From NCBI RefSeq assembly GCF_040702995.1, contig NZ_CP159992.1:3063501-3127500 (forward strand): a stretch of DNA of 64,000 bases, written 5' to 3'. A model generated the notes under the pieces. The model was not told where the DNA came from. It did not search any database and saw only the letters and a program-made list of their open reading frames with translations. Positions within the stretch are counted from its first letter, which is position 1. The number at the start of each line of letters is the position of its first letter. A program made the position numbers and the translations under genes. Of this stretch, positions 45,301-53,914 are shown in pieces. Source of the stretch: Paenibacillus sp. AN1007 (GTDB taxonomy: Bacteria > Bacillota > Bacilli > Paenibacillales > Paenibacillaceae).

Positions 45301-45606
45301 CGGAACAAGACATCACTCATATGTAACCGGACGTCTTTCGTAAGCAATAACTGGAATAGTGAGCTGGTCTTGCTGTCAAACCACGATGATGATTGTGTTG
45401 ATGGACTGGATAATACAGATCATGCAGATGGTGTTGATGCTGTAATTCGCGTTGGTTATTCGGACTTCACTTGCATTGAAGACTGTTCAGTGGGTGCAAA
45501 TAAACAATCCTATTACCCATTAAACAGGAATTCGATCGGGGAATCTTGCGGTAACGGCGACATCGAAATGTTTTAGGGCGCAGTACGTTTGAATCGTACT
45601 TTTTTT
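45301..45606 (+). other. Unassigned gap with + frame and terminator-like hairpin
   Basis: Gap 45194-45816 holds no recognised gene. A plus-strand frame is open from 45301 to TAG at 45576 (last ~69 codons start at TTG 45370; acidic, Cys-containing; no ribosome site seen). Six bases after it, AGTACG (45582-45587) pairs with CGTACT (45595-45600), then TTTTTT. A minus-strand frame (about 50 codons ending in IDYGL near 45238) also exists. A small protein or an RNA ending at 45606 is possible; the coding case is weak. Confidence 0.3.
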
Positions 45607-45716
45607 GCCCAGCCGCTGTTCTTTTAATCTATTCGATAAATAGGAATTAAAATCCTTTTGGTAATAATATGGTAAAATATTGCGGGAGGCAGGATCGGTT
45701 TATCCCATGCAAAAAG

Positions 45717-45732
45717 GCCGGATTTCTCCGGC
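45717..45732 (-). terminator. Terminator of the iron alcohol dehydrogenase gene
   Basis: GCCGGA (45717-45722) pairs with TCCGGC (45727-45732). On the minus strand, a CCTTTTTGC run follows. It lies 84 bp past the stop. Confidence 0.65.
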
Positions 45733-45816
45733 TCCAAGCTTCATGCATTTATCAAGACAGGTTGGGAGCAGCTCCCGTAATTCAGTATGCATCCATTCCA
45801 AGTCATAAGCGATCAT

Positions 45817-46968
45817 CTAGATAATTTTACGGAATAGCTCCATCACTTCATCCTTGGATGGCTGATACGGATTGCCCGGTGCACAGGCATCCTTCATCGC
45901 ATTGCTTGCAAGCAGCTCCACATCCGGATTTTGCACGCCGAGCTCGGACAGCTTCTCAGGAATACCTACTTCCTTCGTCAGTTCTCGAATCGCTGCGATA
46001 ACATAATCAGCACATTCCTTGTCCGTGCGTTCCTTCACGTCCATACCAATCGCTTTGGCGATATGACGGAATTTGTCCGGCACATGTTTGGCGTTCATTT
46101 CTTCCACATAAGGCAGCAGCATCGCGTTGCATACTCCATGCGGCAGGTCGTACACCCCGCCCAGTTGATGCGCCATCGCATGAACATATCCGAGACCCGC
46201 ATTATTGAAAGCGATGCCTCCCAAGAAGCACGCATATGTCATATATTCTCTGGCTTCCAGATCCGTGCCATCCTTCACCGCTCTTGGCAAATATTCAAAG
46301 ATCAACTTGACCGCAGCTGCAGCTGTTGCACTTGTAACCGTAAAACCGCCAGGTGTAACCATCGCTTCCACCGCATGGGTTAACGCATCCATGCCCGTAG
46401 CCGCGGTCAGACTGGCAGGTTTGCTCAGCATCAGCTCGGGGTCATTCACCGACAGATCAACAAGACAATTTCGGTCTACCATTACCATCTTCACTCTTCG
46501 CTCCTCATCTGTAATGACGTAGTTCATCGTCACTTCGCTTGATGTCCCTGCAGTTGTATTGACAGCGACAAGCGGTACCGATTTAACCTTCGATTTATGC
46601 AGTCCTTCATATTCACGGATATGCCCACCGTTTGCAGCAACGATACCTATCGCCTTTGCTGCATCCTGCGGTGAACCTCCGCCTATCGATATAATGGCGT
46701 CACAGCCATGGTCTTGGAATACTTGTAATCCTTCATGCACATTAAGGCAAGTCGGATTCGGCTGTACCTCATCATATACGACATAATCTAACCCTGCTTT
46801 TCGCAGAGCAGACAATACACACTCAGCAGTGCCTGACGTAACCAGTGTCTGATCCGTAACAACAAGCGCCTTGCGTATACCCATCTGTTCAATCAATGGA
46901 GCTGCATCCTGCAAACATCCTCTGCCCATTAAATTCACGGGTGGAACATAATATGCATGTGTTGCCAT
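45817..46968 (-). CDS. Iron-containing alcohol dehydrogenase (type III)
   Basis: A 383-residue NAD-dependent dehydrogenase resembling methanol/1,3-propanediol dehydrogenases. Markers: SIGGGSPQDAAKAIG (~94-108, NAD binding), TTAGTSSEVT (~138-147), and metal-binding residues in MDALTHAVEAM and LPHGVCNAMLLPYV plus FNNAGLGYVHAMAHQLGG (~254-271). Likely oxidises primary alcohols or reduces aldehydes; the preferred substrate cannot be told. ATG has AGGAGGCTGGTTCAG upstream. Single gene. The 317-bp gap upstream (46969-47286) holds no gene seen apart from the pepF terminator. Confidence 0.9.
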   Translation of the reverse strand: MATHAYYVPPVNLMGRGCLQDAAPLIEQMGIRKALVVTDQTLVTSGTAECVLSALRKAGLDYVVYDEVQPNPTCLNVHEGLQVFQDHGCDAIISIGGGSPQDAAKAIGIVAANGGHIREYEGLHKSKVKSVPLVAVNTTAGTSSEVTMNYVITDEERRVKMVMVDRNCLVDLSVNDPELMLSKPASLTAATGMDALTHAVEAMVTPGGFTVTSATAAAAVKLIFEYLPRAVKDGTDLEAREYMTYACFLGGIAFNNAGLGYVHAMAHQLGGVYDLPHGVCNAMLLPYVEEMNAKHVPDKFRHIAKAIGMDVKERTDKECADYVIAAIRELTKEVGIPEKLSELGVQNPDVELLASNAMKDACAPGNPYQPSKDEVMELFRKII

Positions 46969-47178
46969 CTGAACCAGCCTCCTGTAACCCTGATTTACTC
47001 CTTTTATTGTAACTGAATCCGTTTCCAGCTATAGTGAAATAAATCACAATTACTCTGATAAATGTTACAATGTTCCTTGGTGTTACAAAGATGTTCCGAT
47101 TTCATCTGATTATTTTGCGTTTAATTTCGTGTGGATGCTGCTTCGTTAATCTGTTAACTTTCTGTACAAATAGCAAAA

Positions 47179-47212
47179 AGACGACTCGGATACCCGTAGG
47201 TACAAGCCGTCT
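47179..47212 (-). terminator. Terminator of the oligoendopeptidase gene
   Basis: AGACGACT (47179-47186) pairs with AGCCGTCT (47205-47212), one G-U pair, extended by inner TACCC/GGGTA-type pairing. TTTTTGC follows on the minus strand. Confidence 0.7.
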
Positions 47213-47286
47213 CACATTTCTTGATTTTAATAGTGTTTACACCTCATAAGAGAATCATTCCGGACTGCGTTCCCTTGTCTTCCTGC

Positions 47287-48981
47287 TTACAAGGCTTTGT
47301 CGTTCACACCATCAAGCCATGCTTCAATCTCGCCAATTACGGACGACACACATCCGTCTTCAAACGGCGACTTCAAACCCGCAAGCTCTACCAGACCTGT
47401 GAAGGACAGGCTGCCGCCTGCTCTGCACAATGTCAGATAATCTGCCCATGCTGATTTCATATCTGCATTACTGCGTTTCCAGAACTGGAATGCACAGATT
47501 TGTGCCAGCGTGTAGTCGATGTAATAAAATGGTGATGAGAAGATATGGCCCTGTTTGTGCCAAAATCCGCCCTGCTCCAAATATGCATTGTCTTTGTAGT
47601 TGATGTGCGGCAGGTAGATCTTCTCAATGTTACGCCAAGCCTGTTTGCGTTCCGTCGGTGTCGCATCCGGATTCGCATAGACAAAATGCTGGAATTCATC
47701 CACAGCTACCCCGTATGGAATGAACAGCAGTGCTGAGGACAGATGATCGAACTTATATTTATCTGTATCTTCCTTGAAGAAAAGTTCCATCCACGGCCAT
47801 GTGAAAAACTCCATGCTCATCGAATGAATCTCTGCAGACTCAAAGGTCGGCCAGTTGTATTCCGGCACAGCAAAATTACGGCTCTCATACACTTGGAAAG
47901 CATGTCCCGCTTCATGTGTCAACACGTCAATGTCACCCGACGTACCGTTAAAATTAGAGAAAATAAACGGCACTTTATAATCGTTCAGGAATGTGCAGTA
48001 TCCGCCGCCCTGCTTGCCTTTTTTGCTAACCAGATCCATCAGCTCATTCTCGGTCATCATCTGGAAGAACTCATCGGTCTCTGGTGAAAGTTCGGCATAC
48101 ATCCGTTTCCCATTCTCAACAATCCAATCCGGATCACCTTTAGGTGTCGGGTTGCCTGTCTTGAAGCTGAAGCCCTGATCGTAAAAATAGAGCGTATCCA
48201 CACCAATCCGGCTGCGCTGACGTTCTCTGAGTTTGGTAGCAGCAGGTACGATGTAATCGCGGACTTGAGCACGGAAATTAGCTACCATCTCCGCGTTATA
48301 ATCTGTACGGTTCATACGGTCATAACCCAGCTCTACATAGCTTGCATAACCCAGCTTCTTCGCAATCTGTGTACGCACCTTCACTAATTCATCGTAAATG
48401 CGGTCAAATTCTGCTTCGTGCTCAGCCATGAACGTGTAGCGTGCCTTCGAAGCGCGTTCCCGCATGGATCGGTCTGTGGACAGCTCAAACGGGTGGAGCT
48501 GAGGCAGTGTGCGCTCTTCCCCTTCAAACGGGATTTTGGCTGAAGCAATCAGCTGGTTGTATTCCGTCGAAAGTTTATTCTCCTTCTGGAGATCTTCAAT
48601 GATCTCCGGGCTGAATGTTTTCAAAGAAAGGTCAGCGAGCTGGAACAGTTGGGTCCCCCACTTTTGCTCCAGTTCTTCACGAAACTTGGAGTTCACCAGT
48701 GCACGATAATAGTCGGTAATATATTCCTGAACAACAGGCTGACTTTCATCCAGGAACTCATTCTCTGCCTTATAGAACTCATCATTCGTATCAATCGAAT
48801 GACGGATGTAGACCAGCTGTGCCTTCGTTTCAAAATCACTGCGCAGTGCATTGATCTTGTCCATGAATTCGCTCTGCTCTTCCACTGAATTCGCTGCTTC
48901 GAATCCCTTCAGCAGTTCACCGAAAGAGGTTTTGATATGTTCCAGATCGGGACGTGTATACGTATATTCGCTAAACTTCAT
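47287..48981 (-). CDS. M3-family oligoendopeptidase
   Basis: A 564-residue cytoplasmic zinc metallopeptidase that cleaves short peptides. Active site LTHEAGHAFQVYE (~352-364, HExxH) with the third ligand Glu in FESAEIHSMSME (~379-390). Family M3 (PepF-like), likely in peptide recycling or signal-peptide turnover. ATG follows AAAGGGTGTACATAA. It is monocistronic and ends in its own terminator. No oligopeptide transporter adjoins it. Confidence 0.92.
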   Translation of the reverse strand: MKFSEYTYTRPDLEHIKTSFGELLKGFEAANSVEEQSEFMDKINALRSDFETKAQLVYIRHSIDTNDEFYKAENEFLDESQPVVQEYITDYYRALVNSKFREELEQKWGTQLFQLADLSLKTFSPEIIEDLQKENKLSTEYNQLIASAKIPFEGEERTLPQLHPFELSTDRSMRERASKARYTFMAEHEAEFDRIYDELVKVRTQIAKKLGYASYVELGYDRMNRTDYNAEMVANFRAQVRDYIVPAATKLRERQRSRIGVDTLYFYDQGFSFKTGNPTPKGDPDWIVENGKRMYAELSPETDEFFQMMTENELMDLVSKKGKQGGGYCTFLNDYKVPFIFSNFNGTSGDIDVLTHEAGHAFQVYESRNFAVPEYNWPTFESAEIHSMSMEFFTWPWMELFFKEDTDKYKFDHLSSALLFIPYGVAVDEFQHFVYANPDATPTERKQAWRNIEKIYLPHINYKDNAYLEQGGFWHKQGHIFSSPFYYIDYTLAQICAFQFWKRSNADMKSAWADYLTLCRAGGSLSFTGLVELAGLKSPFEDGCVSSVIGEIEAWLDGVNDKAL

Positions 48982-49266
48982 TTATGTACACCCTTTCCTG
49001 TTTGACAAATTTCGGGCAATACCCGAGAAGCTATCCCCTATTATACAAAAGTAAAGCCTAAAAATCCCAACTTTACGAAAAATATTTGTCCATCGGTCAA
49101 ATGGTTTCAAATAAGAACTGAACAGTTTACATCATTACGTGAGAGATCTAAATTTCCAAAAAAATAATAAAGCTGAACTAGACCAATACAAATAAGCCCG
49201 CTCCGCAGCAGCGAAGCCAGCTTATAGGCTTGTCTAATTTTCAAGTGTTTACAACAGGTTCGAAGA

Positions 49267-49359
49267 TTAATGTTTATCCTCGTCAACGATCTTATAGAAC
49301 CAGCCCATTCCAATCATACCCACAACCATAATAACAGCCAGAATAATAATATAAGTCAT
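49267..49359 (-). CDS. Small 30-residue single-pass membrane protein
   Basis: ATG 49359 follows AAGGGGGGTACATTC, an excellent ribosome site. The product (MTYIIILAVIMVVGMIGMGW, then FYKIVDEDKH) is one hydrophobic helix with a short charged cytosolic tail, then TAA. A weak hairpin (GCTCCGC/GCGAAGC, 49200-49217) lies downstream. Not recognised; similar tiny membrane proteins are common in Bacillales and modulate transporters or kinases. The strong ribosome site makes it likely real. Confidence 0.7.
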   Translation of the reverse strand: MTYIIILAVIMVVGMIGMGWFYKIVDEDKH

Positions 49360-49658
49360 GAATGTACCCCCCTTGCCCGTATATTCATCTCTTTATCAGT
49401 TTACACGCGGAATAGCTGTTTGAATTGACCGAACATTGACAAAAATACGACATCTTTAATTTAAATCAAGGATATATGTCATATTGAATTGCTATTTTCA
49501 ATTGTTTTTCACCAGATCATATGCTTGTTATGTCACCATCTGCCGTGCATTATACTTCATGTTAGCATCTGCAGATGTTCCGTTGTATACTATAATTCGG
49601 ATTGGATGGATATGGGTAAACATAATTACAGCAGACATACACAGAAAGGCAGGAAACC

Positions 49659-50414
49659 ATGTCAACTCGCATTCCTATACGTCAATTATTGCTCTCCTCT
49701 ATGCTTGCCTTGATGCTCTTCATTTTATCCGCCTGTGCGGATGGAGAAGCTCATGTCACCGTAAATATGAACGGAACGGTAGACCTGAATCTCAATCTGA
49801 GTGTCACTGATGCAGCGCTTGGCAAGATTGGACAAGATAACCTTATGCCCCTGCTGGCTCAAAGTTTGGAACGAAATAACTTTAAAACGGAAGTTACGAA
49901 GCAGGGTGATCGAAACGTGCTGCAGGCAGCAAACCATTACGAAAAAGGCAGTATGACCGGATTTAACACTTCGAATATGCCTCCGGGAATCCGATTCGAA
50001 CAATCCACGATTCCAGGGTTTTTCACCTCAAAAATGCATATTACTGCCGAGGCTGACCTTATGGAATCCATGCCGGATGGGGATATTAAAGAACAGATCA
50101 ACAATGTCCCATCTTTTCTCAAACGGCTTTTGCTGAAGGATATGAATTTTGATTTCAAGTTGTCCCTCCCGATCAAAGCCGAAGATTCCAATGCAGATCA
50201 AGTACAGGACGGCGGTAAAACGCTGATCTGGAACATTGCTCCCCTGCAAAAAAATAAGATGGATCTCACGGTACAGATTCCGAATATCCGCAATATCCTG
50301 CTGGTCGCCGTCATCGGTCTTGTGCTGATCCTGGCACTGATCATCTGGTTCTTCGTTCGGCGCAGACGGACCAAAAAACAGCAACATCCGGGTTCGCATC
50401 GTAAAAATACATGA
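49659..50414 (+). CDS. Lipoprotein with C-terminal membrane anchor, LppM/DUF3153-like
   Basis: A 251-residue lipoprotein. The signal peptide ends in the lipobox LSAC (Cys ~26), then a beta-rich extracytoplasmic domain starting VTVNMNGTVDLNLNLSV, typical of LppM/DUF3153 proteins. A C-terminal membrane segment (~212-232; LLVAVIGLVLILALIIWFF) is followed by a basic tail RRRRTKKQ. Both ends are thus membrane-linked. Function unknown. ATG after GGCAGGAAACC. The KhtT-like gene follows 121 bp downstream. The upstream gap (49360-49658) shows a TATAAT near 49590 but no gene. Confidence 0.8.
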   Translation: MSTRIPIRQLLLSSMLALMLFILSACADGEAHVTVNMNGTVDLNLNLSVTDAALGKIGQDNLMPLLAQSLERNNFKTEVTKQGDRNVLQAANHYEKGSMTGFNTSNMPPGIRFEQSTIPGFFTSKMHITAEADLMESMPDGDIKEQINNVPSFLKRLLLKDMNFDFKLSLPIKAEDSNADQVQDGGKTLIWNIAPLQKNKMDLTVQIPNIRNILLVAVIGLVLILALIIWFFVRRRRTKKQQHPGSHRKNT

Positions 50415-50535
50415 CACTCCGCGGACAGTTGGATTTGTGACTTGCCAAACCGTGTTATGGATAGTAGAATACATCCGTACTGTGTGAACGGTTAACATGA
50501 AGATTGAGCAAAAGTTAAAGAGGTGAACAAGTTTC

Positions 50536-50748
50536 ATGAATATTCGGGAATGCTCCCTGCCTGGTATCGGGGTAAAGTACCAATTTCATACAAAAGGCGG
50601 CAATCAGTTAGTCATCATCAAACATGAGGACGGACACCGGGAATTATATTCCGTGAATCCGCAGGATAACGAAGATCTCACGCTAATTGCCGAATTGGAA
50701 GATGATGAGTGTGTAACCCTCTCAGGGTTAATTGGTGGATGGTCTTAA
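50536..50748 (+). CDS. KhtT N-terminal domain-like protein, 70 aa
   Basis: A 70-residue protein resembling only the first ~70 residues of KhtT, the regulator of the K+/H+ antiporter KhtU (MNIRE..LPGIG start, VIIKHEDGHRELY, and the closing LIGGWS like LGGM/S of KhtT). The usual ~90-residue TrkA-C nucleotide-binding domain is absent, and a perfect terminator follows five bases after the stop. No khtU or second khtT lies nearby. AGAGGTG lies ten bases before the ATG. Most likely a free-standing domain that might interact with a KhtTU system coded elsewhere; that is inference. Confidence 0.8.
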   Translation: MNIRECSLPGIGVKYQFHTKGGNQLVIIKHEDGHRELYSVNPQDNEDLTLIAELEDDECVTLSGLIGGWS

Positions 50749-50752
50749 CTTC

Positions 50753-50790
50753 AAAAAAACCTTTATCTCGATGGAGATAAAGGTTTTTTT
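50753..50790 (+). terminator. Terminator of the KhtT-like gene
   Basis: A perfect 17-bp stem (seven A, CCTTTATCTC; complement GAGATAAAGG plus seven T) with a four-base loop at 50770-50773. It can also act on the opposite strand, for the kinase gene converging from the right. Confidence 0.9.
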
Positions 50791-50861
50791 GAACAAATTT
50801 GTAATTCAACATAAACGCTCTACCCTGGTCAAGGGAGAAACCCCTGCTTTTTGTTCCGTTG

Positions 50862-53609
50862 TCATTTCACCCGCTGAGAATGAATGAAAGGTATCCACGT
50901 GTTCAAGACACGAATAATTTCTGCTGAATGGAAAGGTTTACTTATAAAGTCCTGCATTCCACACTGCAAACAAGCTTCCCGGTCACGATCCCCTGCAAAG
51001 GCAGTAATCGCAGCAATGACAGGAATCTCGGGATGCGTTTTTCTGATTTCACGAGTTGCTTCAATTCCGTCCATTACGGGCATCTGAACATCCATGAAGA
51101 TCAGATCATACGGCGTGTTCGCCAGAGAATCTAGAGCCTGTGCCCCATTCCCCACGACATCGCATGCGCCTCCGAATCTGCGCAGCATCTCCTCCAGCAG
51201 ATGACTGTTGACAGCTTGATCCTCGGCGATTAATATTCGAATCCCGCTTGCAAGATGGTTGCGATCCGGCAGCTCCCCTGCTGCGGCGACCACATGTTCT
51301 GCATCTGTAGTTTCTTCGTTCCACTTCTCTAACACAAGGGTGAACTGAAATTCCGCTCCCTTGCCGATCTCACTCTGAACACCGATCGCTCCGCCCATTA
51401 ATTCTACCAGTTTTTTGCTGATCGCTAGACCCAGCCCCGTCCCTCCGAATTTACGATTAATCGATGGATCCAGCTGCGAGAAGGACTGAAATAACTGATG
51501 CTGTTTATCCAGAGCAATGCCTATACCTGTATCCTTCACCTTGAACGACAGCATCAGATGATCTGGACCATGCTCTGGTGAATGATTCATTTCCGCACTG
51601 ATCGTAACGCTTCCTTTTTCGGTGAATTTAACAGCGTTGCCGACCAGATTGATAAGAATCTGACGAATTCTTGTCTCATCTCCACCTACACGTTCAGGAA
51701 TCTGCGATGAGATTTCGCTAAAAAGTTCAATGTTCTTCTCCGAGGCTTTAATGGAAAACAGCTCGATTACACTGTTCAGCAAGTCCCGAATATCTACAGG
51801 CCCCTGCTCCAGATCCATCCTGCCTGCTTCAATTTTACTGAAATCCAGAATTTCATTCAAAATGTAGAGCAGCGACTCTCCGCTATCAATCATGATTTCT
51901 GCGAATCCCCGCTGTTCCTCATTCAGCTCTGTTTCCATTAACAGATGTGCCATTCCCATAATCCCGTTTAACGGTGTACGCAGTTCATGGCTCATAATGG
52001 CAAGAAACTCCGATTTCGCACGGTCTGCATGCTCTGCAGCTTCCTTCGCACGAATAATTTCTTTTACCGACGTCATATCACGGAAAACCAACACAGCCCC
52101 GCGTGTTTTCCCTTGATCCATAATCGGCTTGAGCTGGAATTCAGCAAGAAAGCTCGACCCGTCCTGACGCCAGAATACCGATTCTGTACGCGGCAGTGCT
52201 CTTCCTTCGCGAACCGCCTGCAAAATAGGTGTTCCTTTGGCAGGGTAGGGTATGCCTTCGCTCTGCATCTGAACCATCATTTTTTCCAAAGATTTGCCGT
52301 TCATCTCGCTTGGACAGATATTCATTATCTCTGCCGCCGCAGGGTTGGCGAAATTGACGTATCCATCCAGATTCAGTCCGATTACCCCTTCAGACATCCC
52401 ATTCAAAATCAATGCTCTTTCATAACTCAAATTTTCAATTTCTTCTACATAACGTTTAGCTGCGGTTACATCACTTGTGATGCCGTAAACACCGACCACT
52501 TTGTCTTCCAGCAAAATGGGTACATTAATGACACTAGCCTCGATGCGCTGCCCGTTTTTGTGAATCATACCAATCTCGTAGCTCTGGGCTGCACCCTTTA
52601 CCGACTCCTCAAAGTGATACCGTGTCTTCTCCAGATCCACCGGATCAATCAGATGGTCAAAAGATCCGTTTAACAATTCATCCTTACTATGTCCTGTTAA
52701 CTGTTCCTGTCCTATATTTGCTTTCAACAAATTCCCGTCCAAATCTAAAGAAGCTACTCCCAGCGGGTTGCAGTCGAACAAAGACTTGTACTCCTGTAAA
52801 CTTAACTGCTGCTGTTTGCTATCTGTAATATCACGCGTAACCGCAACCATCTCCTGCAAACTGCCCGACTCATCACACACATAATGCGTCAATGTATCTG
52901 CCCATACTACAGACCCGTCTTTATGCAGCAGTCGATAACTGATTCGCTCAGGAGTGAGTCCTTCCGTCTGGCCGCGAATATAAGCCTGCACCATCGGGAT
53001 ATCTTCCGGATGAATACAGAACATTCCAGAGCGTCCGAGCATCTCTTCAGGTTCGTAACCGAGCATTTTTCTGCTGGCATCCGATACATATTTGAACGTG
53101 CGCTCGGCATCTGCTTCGTGAATGGCAATCAGATCCATGGAGGATTCCGCCAGAATGCGTGAAATACGACTGCTTTCTTCCAGCTGCTTACGCTGTTCAA
53201 GGAGTCGTTGTTCGGCTTCTTTTTGCTTGGTAATATCGGCGGCCTGTACAAGCAGGTACAGAGGCTCCCCTAATGTCTCATCCCTTACAATGCAGGCTCT
53301 GATCGTGGCCCACAGCAGCGTGCCATCTTTTCGCTTCAGACGCACCTCCGTCTCATACATCGGCTGTTCACCGTTTGTCATTTCCCAAAAATTGCTGCGA
53401 AACTCCTCGTACCTGAGATCTTCTTCATAAATCATATGTACAATTGAAGTGTGCAGCAGTTCTTCCTCTGTTGATCCAAGCATCTCGCAAAAGGCCGGAT
53501 TCAACTGCACCCAAAGTCCATTAACGTGAGAAGCGACAGCAATGCCGATCGGCGCATGTGTGTATAATTGTTCGAACAGAGACCGGCTCTGAGTGATGGA
53601 GTTCGACAC
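50862..53609 (-). CDS. Multi-PAS hybrid sensor histidine kinase
   Basis: A 915-residue cytoplasmic kinase without membrane segments. Four or five PAS/PAC units (~10-130, ~150-265, ~270-385, ~395-505) precede HisKA (~525-590, phospho-His in SHELRTPLNG), HATPase (~635-750, with DTGIGI and GGTGLGLAISK) and a C-terminal receiver (~785-900, phospho-Asp in DLIFMDVQMPVMDG). Probably senses redox, light or small-molecule signals. No partner regulator or Hpt gene adjoins it. Starts at GTG with AAAGGAGG seven bases upstream. Three AATCTTA repeats lie upstream (see that entry). Confidence 0.92.
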   Translation of the reverse strand: MSNSITQSRSLFEQLYTHAPIGIAVASHVNGLWVQLNPAFCEMLGSTEEELLHTSIVHMIYEEDLRYEEFRSNFWEMTNGEQPMYETEVRLKRKDGTLLWATIRACIVRDETLGEPLYLLVQAADITKQKEAEQRLLEQRKQLEESSRISRILAESSMDLIAIHEADAERTFKYVSDASRKMLGYEPEEMLGRSGMFCIHPEDIPMVQAYIRGQTEGLTPERISYRLLHKDGSVVWADTLTHYVCDESGSLQEMVAVTRDITDSKQQQLSLQEYKSLFDCNPLGVASLDLDGNLLKANIGQEQLTGHSKDELLNGSFDHLIDPVDLEKTRYHFEESVKGAAQSYEIGMIHKNGQRIEASVINVPILLEDKVVGVYGITSDVTAAKRYVEEIENLSYERALILNGMSEGVIGLNLDGYVNFANPAAAEIMNICPSEMNGKSLEKMMVQMQSEGIPYPAKGTPILQAVREGRALPRTESVFWRQDGSSFLAEFQLKPIMDQGKTRGAVLVFRDMTSVKEIIRAKEAAEHADRAKSEFLAIMSHELRTPLNGIMGMAHLLMETELNEEQRGFAEIMIDSGESLLYILNEILDFSKIEAGRMDLEQGPVDIRDLLNSVIELFSIKASEKNIELFSEISSQIPERVGGDETRIRQILINLVGNAVKFTEKGSVTISAEMNHSPEHGPDHLMLSFKVKDTGIGIALDKQHQLFQSFSQLDPSINRKFGGTGLGLAISKKLVELMGGAIGVQSEIGKGAEFQFTLVLEKWNEETTDAEHVVAAAGELPDRNHLASGIRILIAEDQAVNSHLLEEMLRRFGGACDVVGNGAQALDSLANTPYDLIFMDVQMPVMDGIEATREIRKTHPEIPVIAAITAFAGDRDREACLQCGMQDFISKPFHSAEIIRVLNTWIPFIHSQRVK

Positions 53610-53632
53610 TACATATCCTCCTTTATCAAAAG

Positions 53633-53681
53633 TAAGATTGCTTTAATGAGAATATAAGATTCACTATGAGAATGTAAGATT
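53633..53681 (-). repeat. Three ~21-bp direct repeats upstream of the hybrid kinase
   Basis: Heptamer TAAGATT (AATCTTA on the gene's strand) occurs at 53633, 53655 and 53675, 22 and 20 bases apart. Two copies continue as AATCTTA(C/T)ATTCTCAT. Spacing equals two helix turns, as for binding sites of a response regulator or repressor. They begin 23 bp upstream of the GTG start, overlapping the expected promoter. The rest of the 305-bp gap (53610-53914) has no gene; a divergent tgl promoter is expected there. Confidence 0.6.
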
Positions 53682-53914
53682 TCTTTAATGAAAAAATGGT
53701 GAATGCTGCTCTCATCATAATGTTACTCGTATGAACAGATCAACCTGAACATAACTTTATCTTATAGAGTAGTACCCCAAATGTCACGATAGTTAAACAA
53801 TGCATCCACACTGCTTCTTACGAAACGAATACAAAATGTTGGACCGCAGTTGATGTGTTTGGATTTCACAGCGTTTTCATATGTAATGTTAATGATGAAC
53901 GGAGGTTATGCCCC

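Noticed and set aside
49107..49313. Minus-strand 68-codon frame overlapping the small membrane protein
   Set aside because: Different frame from the 30-residue gene, lacks a ribosome site, and has a composition typical of non-coding translation.
51987..52673. Plus-strand 228-codon frame opposite the hybrid kinase
   Set aside because: Antisense to PAS/HisKA coding sequence; no supporting signals.
53631..53700. CRISPR-like array at the three TAAGATT repeats
   Set aside because: Repeat is only 7-16 bp with 13-15 bp between, no cas genes; operator-type repeats are the better reading.
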